A DNA stretch of 64,000 bases from Pisaster brevispinus. Lineage: Eukaryota > Echinodermata > Asteroidea > Forcipulatida > Asteriidae. The notes beneath the pieces are model-generated. The model did no database searches. It had not been told where the DNA came from and worked only from the letters and a program-made list of their open reading frames with translations. The DNA lies in NCBI GenBank assembly GCA_023634235.1, contig JAMKCF010000013.1, forward strand, positions 13,641,705 through 13,705,704, written 5' to 3'. Both the position numbers and the translations under genes were made by a program. Below, in pieces: positions 20,857 through 32,030 of the stretch. Positions within the stretch are counted from its first letter, which is position 1; every line of letters begins with the position of its first letter.

Positions 20857-21901
20857 TGTGATGGAATTGCATGAGTTTGTTTAGTCATGTGACATCGCAC
20901 GTGATGTGTGAACGACGTCATTGGTCATGTGTTGGCTTGCACCAATAGGGTTGGTGCAAGGTGCAAGTTCCCGCCACGAGAAGTCAGGTGAACTCTGATT
21001 TGTGCGGTAGTTGTAGTTCAGTTGGGCTAGTTGCCCGTAACTTTAAAGAAGTTAGTTAAGTTTATGTAAGATATTGTGCGCTGTTGGGCGTGCACATGGC
21101 TTTCAGGAAAGCGTGATAAAAGCTGCTGTTTTGGGTTTTGCAGAGTAGTACTGTATTAGTAGAGGGACTTGTTCCAGAAATTCTGTGCAGCATATTCAGT
21201 AAGTATTTGAGAGTTGTTCATCAATTTGTGCATTTTAGGCAGCGTTGTTTAAGGCTGTGCGCGTGCAGGCGATCGTCGTGATAAATACACAAGACGATCA
21301 GCCGGAGCTAGCTGTACTGCAGTGTAGTTGAACTGGGTTAAGTGCAACGACCCGATGGTTGCCGTCGCTGTGTGCGAGGCAGACAACTACTGTATTCCGA
21401 GAGGGCTGTGTAGCGGAGCGGGTCGTGTGTTGTTGCCGGGACCGAGCTGTGTGCTCAAGGCCTAAGGTAGCTGGGTTGCGCTGGGCTAGGCGTGCAACTG
21501 CGGCGTGGTGCTCTGTGTATGTGTTGCCTCTTACTGGTATTGAGTATTGCTAGGTGTAGTAGTATTTGGTTACATGACTTGTAGATAATTTGGGGTCTCA
21601 TATTCTAAGTGCTTACAGACTAGTTATTTTGCCCAACTTCTGGAGTTGAAGGTGAATGACAATAAATTACTTTTGAGGTCAAGGTCACTGTTAAACTGTG
21701 TCCTATCTGTGTGATTATTTTAGGGAATTGTGTGTACTCTGACAGAGAGGTTTACAATCTTTTATAATCGGGCGGTATACTTCCTCCCAAACGAATCTCG
21801 CCACTCAGCCTTAAGTCCGCTTAGTGACTTTAACTTGAGCTAGCAAGAGAAAGGGTCCGAGTTAATAAGCACAGACTGGATAACGGTCGGTGCCCGCCAC
21901 A
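20857..21901 (+). repeat. 3' long terminal repeat (1045 bp)
   Basis: Same length as the 5' LTR and the same sequence as far as I can compare by eye. The functional poly(A) signal AATAAA would be at 21661-21666. The two bases before it are TT and the two after the 5' LTR are AA, so unprocessed cDNA would have TTTGTG...CACAAA ends. Confidence 0.97.
21661..21666 (+). terminator. Poly(A) signal AATAAA in the 3' LTR
   Basis: Followed by GT/T-rich sequence, which would end the element transcript within about 60 nt downstream. Confidence 0.65.
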
Positions 21902-21905
21902 GTAT
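21902..21905. other. Target-site duplication, right copy (GTAT)
   Basis: Matches 12129-12132. The reconstructed empty site is AGTATACATACT-like, a near-palindrome, within an inverted-repeat element. Confidence 0.85.
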
Positions 21906-21956
21906 ACATACTTTTTATATTGCCCCTACAGCTAACAGCCATAGCCAGACACGACC
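21906..21956. mobile_element. Right half of the split inverted-repeat element
   Basis: Ends CCAGACACGACC followed by TTA. Its reverse complement aligns with the left half at 12077-12132, and the TTA fits the TWA target preference of Harbinger-type elements. Confidence 0.6.
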
Positions 21957-24900
21957 TTAGTCTGGAATTGAAAATAGTCTGGTTTCTGTCTTTGTGTATT
22001 CACTAATCATGGTGAGTATTCATTGTCCTGAACCAAAACCTGTTCAGTTGTTAAGCACTGGGTGGGCCTTTTGCCTAGTATTTTTGTAATACCATTGGAA
22101 GCTTCTTTTACTGCAAATTTGTATTAAATTCTTGATTTTGAACAAATTGCAATTTTGCTTGTTTGTTTGTTGGTTTTTTGAGGGGGGGGGAGGGAGAACA
22201 TGGGGGTGTTTTGCCTCAGACTGTCTGATATTACCCTTATGTCATCATACAATACATCGCCATAATCTATGGTACTTAGGGCTATATCTCTTTGTGATGA
22301 GCAGTGGTGTTTTTTGTCATCACAATCGGTTTCGAGTTACACCCCTGCCTTGCCCGTGTAGCTATTCCACCTAAATATTGTTCTGATCGGCATTTCATCT
22401 GCATGCAAATTATTTTTTCTTTTCTCTTGGAATCGGGAGGGAATGGAGAAATACAACACCACTAGCAATCCAGGACTGCACTTTGCATTCCTAAATAGCA
22501 CTACGGAATTGTTAGGGTAAACTAGTCTCGAACCAAAACACAACGTACATGTATATCCCCCTCCATGTGGGAGATGCAAACAGGTTTTGTTGGCCGCTTG
22601 CTTGACTGGTCCACTGAGTGCCACTCATATTTGATTGGTGAAACCCTATACTGAGTCGCATTTGCTCGGTACCCTGTAGCTTCGGTCCGCCTGGTCTATT
22701 GGGCCCAAGCTTTTGTTATCAAGTCCAATTTACATACAAGGATACAGTTTCAGAACCCAACCAAAATGACTGAAATTGTAATTTGCGGCTGGAGTCTGGA
22801 GTCATTTTTATGTTTTGGTTATTAAAAAACATGATTGTCTTATAACTATGTCTTGTAACAGCTGTAGACATATTGCTGCCTCTGTCTGACTGTATATTTG
22901 TTCAAAAGATCGAAAGTTGTCCTTCCTCCATTGGCGCACATGGTCACCCTTAAAATGACAGTGCCTGACTCATGCAGTTTCGTTTAAAAACTAAACTTCT
23001 GTGATGTTGCAAAATGTTGTCAAATACAGACTGCGAGATAACAAGTCTTTTACATTACCATTAAGAAGTATTAAACATGTGTAGCAAAGCCACCATCTCA
23101 TGCAAACCATTTATCCAGGGGGCACTTCTAACCCTTTCTCACGATTTCACAAAGCCCAGATTGAAGTTTGTCAACTTATTACAGAGACATAATTAATTGA
23201 GATCGAAGGATCTTTATTAAACAGAGACACACCAGCATTAAGCCAAAGCTTTAGGGATTGATGTACAGTGTGCAAAACATGCCAAATTTCTTGATTTTTT
23301 AGTGTTAAGCAGCCACACAAATTGGGGTAAATGAACGCAAATTTGCTAAGCATGCCAACGTTGTGCTAAGAATTTCATGTAACAGTTTACTAGCAGCTAA
23401 AATACCAAGTGATGTACAGTTTTGCATGATTTTCTGCTTAAATGTTGCAGTTGAATTGCATTATTGTCTGCTTTTAACAGTACCATGAAATAGTACATTT
23501 GATGGGAAGCCAACACGAACATTTTATGAACATTGTTAATAGCCATGAAATTGCGCCGTAAATATACCAATGGCCTTGCTTTTAGGGCATTAAAGGGCTA
23601 CAACACTGTGCAACCGATCATTAAGTTTATATGGTGGCATTTAATTAAATTGCAAGGTTAAAAAACGAAAACAGGTCACTATGGAGAGAAAGTGTGAAAG
23701 GTATTGCATGGTTGGAGACACGCTAGCCATGTTGGAGACATGTGGTTGTGTTTGTCTTTGGATTTTAGAACAGTCTTTGGCCTGGATGTAGTTGTGAAAA
23801 AGTAGAGCATTGTTGTTTTGTTTTTCTCGACGTCATGCGCACGATGTGCAAATTTGCGTGCTTTCCTTGATACGTGTAGATGCGTACTTGTCAACTTCGT
23901 ATGGTAGATGAAATAAGTGACTTTCCAGATGAGACTGAGAGGTTGAAAAGAAAAAAGATTTTAAAAAGAAAGAGGCGTTCTTCAAGAAAGCATTTTGTGG
24001 CATCATTTGGCTTTTGTCAACACAATGCCGATTCAAGGCAAAATTAAGAGAGAATAAGAAACAATAAAAGTCACCTGTGAAAGTTTAAGTTAAATACAGT
24101 GTCAACTTGAGAAAACAGCAAAATACTGTCAGTATTTTCAACAAGAAGTTGAACCCATTCAAATATTACCGAATACCAACAGCATCTCTGGCTGTATTGA
24201 GGACAGCATTCCGACGGACACCACGCAAATTTCAAAAAGTCCCCTGCAGGTGATCTGTGGAGATTAAACTTTTTGACATACTTTCATTGATTTCTAACCA
24301 ACGGGGCACTTCAGACGAACACGTTTTGCATTATGCTTACTACCTTTACCATGGTTACAATAAGTAGGTTTTCAGATAAAAATTACGCAATTGCTTTTCA
24401 GAGTCATTACCATAGTATGACCCTGTGACATTTAAGCCTATTTGTTGTAGTCAATACTTTTGATTAAAGATTGATCTCCACATTGGGAAATTAAGCCTCC
24501 AATCTTCTCACGCTGCCCATTTGAGGCTAAATAGACCATGACTCTCTGGTGTGTATCCACTCCATGTAATAACACCATTCAACCAATACCTGGGTGTCTT
24601 GCTAAGGAATGCAGAAGATTAGAAAATGGTTTTCAAGTTACAAGCAGGGGCTACTCTAGTAATTGATAAACGACCCCGCTGTCCTGTCCTCATACCAAGA
24701 TGTGCGATGCAAATGAAAACTGTTGTCTCAGGTTTTTTTCTACCGTCAGTAATTTGATAACGTTTGGTTTCACTGAGCGCCAAACTTGGGAACTCTCCCC
24801 GCATCTGACCTCTTAGCAGGAGCCTAGGGGGTTTGCATTTAATTCAATTTGAGAGATGGGCAAGATTACAGAAATATAATTTGAGGGGAAAACTGTTGCT

Positions 24901-25239
24901 GTGTGGGTCTCATCTTCAATCAGTATTCTACAAACACGTTGATTAAATTGTGTAGTGTGAATGATTGCTGATAGAAAGTATGTTATCTGGATTCAACCAA
25001 ATAAGCCACAGCCAATAAAGCCTAAGCCGAAACAAGGTTTACAGATAGGGCCTTTATGTACTGTACATGTGTGTGTATGTACATCATGTGTACACAGTGG
25101 CTGAAACACTCCTAAAAGGTGCAATATCAACTACTAGTGTACATGTACAAAATGTACAGTGAACATTGATTTGCAGCTCTATGGTGACGATGGCTACAAA
25201 CTATACTACACAAGATTTGTACTATGTACATACACCTCA
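21957..25239. other. No gene recognised
   Basis: AT-rich sequence with only short open frames. A GAGGGGGGGGGAGGG run lies near 22180-22194. I see no exon or family repeat I can name. Confidence 0.5.
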
Positions 25240-25371
25240 GGCCAGATCTGAGTTGTCGGCTACAGCTATGGCTCTGACTGTTGCTAAGGGTGTTGCTAAG
25301 GACGTCCCATACTTCAACGCATGATGATGCGGAAATCTATCCGTAGCTGTAGCCGCTAATTCGGGCAAGCC
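25240..25371. mobile_element. Inverted-repeat element of the GGCCGTGTCC family
   Basis: The left arm reads GGCCAGATCTGAGTTGTCGG then CTACAGCTATGG. The right arm is CCGTAGCTGTAGCCG then TTCGGGCAAGCC. Flanks are TCA and TTA, compatible with a mutated TTA target duplication. It is 132 bp with no coding capacity. Confidence 0.6.
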
Positions 25372-25714
25372 TTAATGCCTGAGAAAGGATCCACATAAAC
25401 AAATATTGAGACTTGCCCACCCAAACCCACTGACTGGAGCCTTTGCACTTTCTCAGTTTTCTCTCTTTAGAGCATGTTTTACATGTAGACCTATGCATTG
25501 ACGCCATCCAGATCCTGCCGCACAGCTACATGTATGCAAGGTGCTCGGAATGGGCCAATGAAACCTTCTGTTGACCTCACGTGAGGGCGCCCTGCTCTGG
25601 TGACATCATGTGCATAAGGTCTATTTACTACTAGTAATTAATTTTTTTTACGTAAATACTGTTCCTTGAAAAAATTCATGTACATTCATGTAATGTTGCA
25701 TTTCTATTTTTGTG
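25372..25714. other. Nothing recognised
   Basis: About 340 bp between a small transposon and a tandem duplication; no feature seen. Confidence 0.5.
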
Positions 25715-25922
25715 TGAATTAAACTACATTCACATCATTTGCACTGTTTGCAAGATGAACAAAACATCATTAGTGATATTTAGTACACTGTAAGAATGGG
25801 TATTCAGGATTTTTGTCTGATAAGGATGAATTAAACTACATTGACATCCTTTGTACAGCTTGTAAGATGGACAAAATACGCCATTAGTGATAACATGTAC
25901 ACTGTAAGAATGGGTATTCAGA
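25715..25922 (+). repeat. Tandem duplication, period 112 bp
   Basis: The copy at 25715-25808 (TGAATTAAACTACATTCACA...) repeats at 25827-25922 with scattered substitutions. Both end CACTGTAAGAATGGGTATTC. An old local duplication with no coding capacity. Confidence 0.85.
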
Positions 25923-28395
25923 ATGGTAACTTAATCAAATTTGCCAGCATATCAATGGTGAATACATGTACTTTTTTAATTCATTTGTGATGATTGCAGT
26001 GAAAGACTGCAACGGAATGCACTCCATGTTTATTTAAACCATTCTCTAGTGCATTGAACTATTAATGTCCTTTAAACAATTTTTTTGCAAGAAACAAACA
26101 ATTCTTGTCTTCCAGTTTTAAAGAAATGTGTTTCGTAAGGTAATAAGAAAGCATTTTTTTACGAGTGAATTTTAACAATGCTTAGAACTTGTTGCAGCCA
26201 TTATTACTGCTTATCTTTCTAGTGTCTTTTTTAAGATAAAATAATTAATTAATTAATTTATTATTACTATTTATTTTTTGGGACAGCTGTTTGTTAATTT
26301 TTAGTGAATGTAAAGCACCTTCACTGCTAAGTTGACAAATTTGGCACTATACCCTTTTTTAATATTATTTTCTAGAAAGAACCACATAATTTGGTGAAAC
26401 ACATTGTTGTTGAAATATTTAGGGCCTCGTCGGATGACATTTTCCCCATTTGGCTCTAAGTATGCTATTTGTAGAGCTAGAGGAATAAAATCATGTGCTC
26501 TCTTCACCATTTGATACCTTCCATTGAGAGTGAACCCTGAATATGAGGCAGGGTTTCAAAGAGATCCCGGTTGTATTACGGCAGCCTCTTTCAGCTTACC
26601 CTAATTCCTTTCAGGTCGTCCCTCGCCCACAGATGATCCAAAAACAGTTTTGTTGATTTCATTTGTGGAGCAATCAAATTTAGCAGAATGCATCTTTTTT
26701 TTATCCCACTGACAGTTGCCCGGATTCAATTTCATCTGGGTATTGTCTCTCTGGTCTCACATCCCCTAGTTTTCCTCTTCGCCAATCAGCATCCATTACT
26801 TCTCCTCTGAGCAGGTGGTTTGACCACAGGCGTATTCAAACACCCCCCCCCTTCACATGAAAAATAAAACTAGCCGCAACTTAAAGATTTGAAACCATCG
26901 TCCATACTCTGGCTGTAATTCCATCGCCAATCCTGTGAAATAATGACCCTATTGTAGAATATAAGATTGATGGCTGTTCCTTGTTGACTCAGACAGTTTG
27001 ATCCTGATTAGGTATCCTGCGCAGAAATGCTCGGCGAAAAAGTATCGGATGGCCCCGAGCTTTACGGGGCTCGTGCGTTATATCAAATGTGGCGGCGGTG
27101 ATAATGCGAGTATCTTTTTCGTTTCAGTTTTGCTTTTGTTTTTTCGCTGAGGGAAATTAATCAGGGCAGTCTGATTCATGAGATCGTATTACACGTCTCC
27201 TTTTGTTATTCAGAATTTCTGTGTGTGGATGATCACAATCTCACAGGTTATGTGTTGAGCCATGTAAATTATTGTTTTCACCTTTGGCCAGGGTTCTTGA
27301 TCATTGAGTTTACATTGTACAAATGTAGCGTGCGGACTAGAATATATTGCCTGATGAATTTATGGTAAAAATCTGAACAGAATAAATGGACAATGAACAT
27401 GATGAAAAAAAACCCAGCATTAATATTTGAATATTTAAAAGGAAAGTACAGTTTTATTCTATTGATTAACTCTTTAGAGATCAAAGAGGTCGCAAGCTTC
27501 TGCACAACAAAATGCCCATAGCAGCCACAAAAGGCTGCATGATTTGACTTACTCCCATTTGCTCAAAGAGGACATGTGCAGAATCGACATTTTCTAATGT
27601 TTCTCATGTTGACATACTGACATTTGTATGTATGTATTTTCTGTTATATTATTTTTATAGACATTTTTACGGAAAAGAGTTACAATAAACAATAGTAGCC
27701 ATGTCTACTGCAATGTTGACAGAAATTAATGTTCTCTAATGGGTTAACTGTTGCAATAGAATGTGGCATTAAGTTTATAAAAGAGGGACTAGAATGTTGT
27801 ATTTTGCTTACAAGATTGATTCCTTGTTGCATCAATGATGAGCGCTTGAATCTTCCAGAGATTTATGAACTTTAAGGTCGTTTTCCCACTCCCTCAGCCC
27901 CATTTGTATTAGAAATTACCCTTCATACAGTAGACTATTCCCATCAAAGACTGTCCACCCTAACATGATCGCATTTGACAAGTTTCTAATATTGTTAGGA
28001 GCTGCATGGTTTGTAAATTAGATTCTAAAAAGTTCAAGTGTACAATAATGAGGGTTAAGCGCACGTTGTTGAATATTAAAACCTGCACGGATCTCGCTTG
28101 ACTTGACGTAGGCTTTATTGCTGTCATGTGTCGTTATTAAATTCAGAGTAAGGTGCGCCATGGTGGCTGTGACAAATAGAATATGGCTATGTACTAGCTT
28201 CAATTTAAGGTCTTTAAACAACCCACCTGTTTAACTGGTGTCCTTTCTAGGGGAAACACAATGTGAAAAAGACTTCTTGCCGCCATCACATCTGCCTTGT
28301 TCCCTTTGCTTAATAGCAGTCATGGATTTTGGTTCCCGTAATATCAAAAAGGGACCGTTTTTGGACTCTTTTCCCCTGGACCCTTGGTTCTGCTA
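25923..28395. other. No gene; AATT microsatellite and LINE-tail-like segment
   Basis: ATTA/AATT tandem tract at 26241-26260. The segment near 26310-26350 (TGTAAAGCACCTTC...GGCACTATA) resembles the conserved 3' tail of CR1/L2-like LINEs, by recollection. A 6-bp GCCCCG/CGGGGC hairpin lies near 27052-27070. No exon is recognised. Confidence 0.45.
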
Positions 28396-28398
28396 TAA

Positions 28399-28527
28399 GG
28401 CCGTGTCCGAAACGGCGTCTTCGGCTACAGCAACGGCTAGATCGCGCGCGTCTGCCTATTCTTCAACACTGGCAGACGCGCTGATCTAGCTGTAGCTGTA
28501 GCCGAAGTTGCCGTTTCGGACACGGCC
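28399..28527. mobile_element. Foldback MITE, Harbinger-type (129 bp)
   Basis: Starts GGCCGTGTCCGAAACGGC and ends GCCGTTTCGGACACGGCC, flanked on both sides by TAA (28396-28398 and 28528-28530). Almost the whole element folds on itself: the inner arms CTAGATC...GCGCGTCTGCC and GGCAGACGCGC...GATCTAG leave a loop of about 14 nt. The TAA duplication fits PIF/Harbinger. It has no ORF and would be mobilised in trans. Confidence 0.8.
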
Positions 28528-28530
28528 TAA

Positions 28531-28647
28531 GGCCATGTCTATAATTATTGGTGTCTATGGCTGCGGCTTAATCAGCAGATGAACGAGTATTGAATTACAA
28601 GAGGCCCATATGTAGCAACAGCCACAGCCACCAATTTGGGCACGACC
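28531..28647. mobile_element. Second MITE of the same family, abutting the first
   Basis: Starts GGCCATGTCTATAATTATTGG and ends CCAATTTGGGCACGACC, flanked by TAA (28528-28530, shared with the previous element) and TAA (28648-28650). More diverged arms than its neighbour, so older or of another subfamily. Confidence 0.7.
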
Positions 28648-28650
28648 TAA

Positions 28651-30097
28651 TTTATTGATTTGAATGGGAAAAAAACCCAGGATAGCTGCACCAAAGTCGG
28701 CATCAATCAAAAGTAGCAATGACAGTTTGTGACAGTGTGGAGCATCGGTGAATACTTCCCCCACCTTTCGATTTTACCTTTTGGGGGAAGGGGGCAAGAG
28801 AGAAAAGAATGAGAAAATATTGGTTATATTTTTGCTCACATGTACTTGTACTGTTTAAATGTATGAATTCATTACAGGAAGGAAAACACAGTGTTGTACT
28901 TCTTCTTTCATTTAAAGTACGCACATGATGTGAAGCGTGGTGTAAGATGTTGACCTTCCTTTTAGTATGACTCAAGTTTGTCTCCGAACACGGAGTGGGG
29001 GCTGAACGAGAGATGTAACCATCAGCATGCATCAGTGGCGACCGCCCCTCCCTCGTGACTAAATCCTCACATCCAGCAAGCGGCAAAAAACCAACGAGAG
29101 AAAGCATAAGAAGTAGAAGAAGAAGAACAAAAAAAACCACCCCTAAATAACCACTTGCATCCCGGTAACACAATAATCGAAACGGTATTTGATCCCCCAA
29201 TGCCATCATCCCAGCAGAAGATACGAGCAGTGCCGCAATCCCTCCTCACAAGCAGTAATGAATTCAAAGGTGGCACAAATTTGCGGCTTTCTTTTGGGAC
29301 ACTTTTCCTCGGGGCATGCTGACTCACTTCTTGGGGAGTGTTGTTTTAAAAATCTTAAGAGTTCCCGTTGCATTTTACTCACAGGGGGATGGTCGAGATG
29401 ATTAGAATTTGTTCAAGTTGCTCGCGAGACGTCGTCATAAAACCCAATTCCCCTTATTGATGTTGGTAGTACTTTGTAAGGCGCGTAAGCCCCACCTCTG
29501 ATAAGATATCTTGAATTTGTTTCACGCGTCGCACTCGCTGGTAATTTGCCTCATAGGGATGATCGCTATCACTGAACATTGTTGCACGGTTTTCTCATTC
29601 ACAACAGCGGAACCCGATGCTGTTGGATGCAATGCATAAAAGCCATGATTCGTTACCTTTGCTAGTCAAATCATGTGTTTATCAAATGTATCATTTAATT
29701 CATTTAACAGGTTGAGCTCTGGAATTTGAAGCTTGCAGAAGACATTTGCTCAAAATGTAAAATTTAGTTTTGGAAGCTTTCTCTTTGAGAGCTGAAAAGA
29801 AGTGACCATGTTTTCATTTAACTCATCACAGTTTCTCTTCAGGCTGTTTAACACTAGCCGCACTATCCATCAAAATGGAAATAACATATGTAACATATAT
29901 ATTTTATTGTTGAATCTCACCCTGGAAATTGAAACAAAATTACTGCATCAATAGTTTTTCCACGTGTCCATGTACTTACATGTGAGATACAGATGTATAA
30001 ATTACCTTATTAGGCGTCTGTGTGCAATTTCATAAGCAGAGAATATTGTCTAGCAAATTTATTGTATTCTATAAAGCATGAATCATCATGGAACCTG
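28651..30097. other. No gene recognised
   Basis: Several overlapping short frames on both strands without domains; nothing recognised. Confidence 0.45.
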
Positions 30098-30260
30098 GGG
30101 CTGATTTCATATAGCTGCTTAAGATGGCAACAGTTCAGCAAAAGTAAAGCAGGGCGCCAGTTGCAAGTATACATGTATGACAGAGTTGTTTTTCCCTCCC
30201 TGGTAAGCACATCTTGTTCCCGCCTTGCAAATTGAGGTCACAGCAGCTCTATGAAATAGT
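30098..30260. repeat. Diverged copy of the GGGCCCAATTTTATAGAGCTG family
   Basis: The left end GGGCTGATTTCATATAGCTGCTTAAG and the right end CAGCAGCTCTATGAAATAG are inverted relative to each other, as in the fuller copy at 39364-39558. The internal part contains CTGGTAAGCA-type sequence shared by the family. Confidence 0.45.
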
Positions 30261-30965
30261 TTATACCATGGAACTCATGGTTATATGTCAGAGCTGTCAG
30301 CTCTATCTGATTCTGCACAAAGTTCCCTGAAAATAAGCAAATCTCTCCATGTTCTGATGAACAGATTTGAAAATCTCCCTGATTATGGAAACCTTTTGCC
30401 TATTATGTTGAATGTGATTCTAAATATCTCCTTGATTTGATTGTTGTACAAAATCTCCCTGATTGCTAAGCTGCAAATATTGGCAGCTCTATATACATGT
30501 ACACCACATGCCAGGCCGGTTGCCTGTTGTAAGGCCGGATGCCTGTTTTTTGCTGTCAGAGCAGGGTTTTTTTTGGTGCTGAGCAAATTAAATTTTTAAA
30601 AGGTACGTCTGGACTGTTTACTGAGGACTTAATCTGTTACAAAGCAAAAGCAGAGTTTGCTGTGTTTGAGTGAGTGATGAGCCAGGAATGCATGTTTTTT
30701 GTATTGTGTGAAGAATGCCTAGCTCTTCAAGCCAACAATACACAAATAAGTGTGGTTGGAAGGCCACCAAGTCTTGGTCTGGTTCCTTTGAGAGCAATCC
30801 AACATGGGACAGTGTACCTTAATGTGTCTCAAGTAGGGCAGTACACACACAATTTTCAGGGTCGATGATGTATTTATTTGCAGTCAAGTGCTTTCTGTCT
30901 TGTACAAGAGGAAGCCACACCCCAATTTCATTACAAAGAGTGAAGAGCAGAACTTCCAAGAGAAT
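30261..30965. other. Nothing recognised
   Basis: About 700 bp of AT-rich sequence with short frames only. Confidence 0.45.
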
Positions 30966-31025
30966 ACGGCCCAATTTTGTGGAGTTCTTTTAGCACAAAA
31001 AGTTGCTAAGCACAATATAATCAGG
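30966..31025. repeat. One-ended fragment of the GGGCCCAATTTTATAGAGCTG family
   Basis: GGCCCAATTTTGTGGAGTTC followed by AGTTGCTAAGCACAA matches one end of the 50447-50631 copy. The other end is missing. Confidence 0.45.
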
Positions 31026-31639
31026 CATGTGTGATATCTCAGTATTTTTCTGTTTTAGGATTTTCTCAAATTCTCCTTGAGCCTTCAAATTTTCATGAAA
31101 GAATGAAAGTATCACCGAAGGGGAAATATTAAATAAAGCAAAATTTTTTTTTTTTTAATGATAGACCTGTCCAAACTTTGACAGGGACAGAGGATGCTTC
31201 TTTGTGGGCTGATGCTCAGGAGGAGTCAAAGGGAAGGACAAACAAGACATCACTGACAGACAGACAGATAAATGGTAGACTCAGGAGACACATTATCATC
31301 ACCATTCTTTGCTGGAATTGTCCCAAGATGGTGGGGGGGGGGGGTGTTAAACTCCCCAAGTGCCACTGATACAAATAACTGTGGTTTTTAGATGCTGACT
31401 GAATACCAAATTATATTTTGTCAGTTTAGTTCTTCAACTGTCTTCATTGCCAAGAGGATTGGTAGCTACAAATTTCATCGTTGAAATAATTTTTCCTCAG
31501 CATTTCTACTACTTTTGCTCCAGCTTCATTACTAAATTAAAAAATGTCTACATTTAACACATGTGAACGTGGCTGGGATCAATTTTATTGCTCTGCTGAG
31601 CTTAAAGAGGTTTGACTAGACAGAAACAAGCTACCGACT
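31026..31639. other. No gene; 12-G run
   Basis: A run of 12 G lies at 31333-31344 and a T-rich tract near 31144-31157. Nothing else is recognised. Confidence 0.5.
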
Positions 31640-32030
31640 ACAATTCTGTTTGATGTGCATTACTTTTGAAGTTGTGACATATCCCTGTGTCTAATTGTTT
31701 ACTTAGTATTTACAAAGCTCTGTGAATTTAAGTTAAGTAGAAAAGAAACTATTGAAGTAAAGCAAACTAAACTTCACATAGCTTTGAACTTTTATCTTAA
31801 AAGACAGTCCTTAAACAAACCATTTCAAAATTCCATTTGATGTACATAATTAGCTGTGAAGTTGTGACACATCCCTGTCTAATTTTTTTACTTAGTGTAA
31901 ATAAATTAACAACCATAGCAAAGCTCTGTGAAAGTAAGTTTAGTCGCAAAGAAACACTTGAAGTGAAACAAATTCGACTTCATAACTTTGAACTTTGATC
32001 TTAAAAGAAGACAACCTTTAAACAAACCAA
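31640..32030 (+). repeat. Tandem duplication, period about 187 bp
   Basis: About 31640-31836 and 31837-32030 share AAGTTGTGACA.ATCCCTG, TTTACTTAGT, CAAAGCTCTGTGAA and TTTAAACAAACCA-like blocks in the same order. The copies have diverged, so the event is old. Non-coding. Confidence 0.8.

Larger units (their letters stand above)
12133..21901 (+). mobile_element. Complete Ty3/gypsy-type LTR retrotransposon, 9769 bp
   Basis: The element has matching LTRs, a 4-bp target duplication, a tRNA-Leu primer site, intact Gag and Pol frames, two upstream membrane ORFs and a downstream zinc-finger ORF. It copies itself through an RNA intermediate in cytoplasmic particles and integrates with its own integrase. 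Identical LTRs and unbroken catalytic motifs suggest a recent, possibly still active, insertion. Base composition (more GC-rich coding part) contrasts with the AT-rich flanks. Confidence 0.97.
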
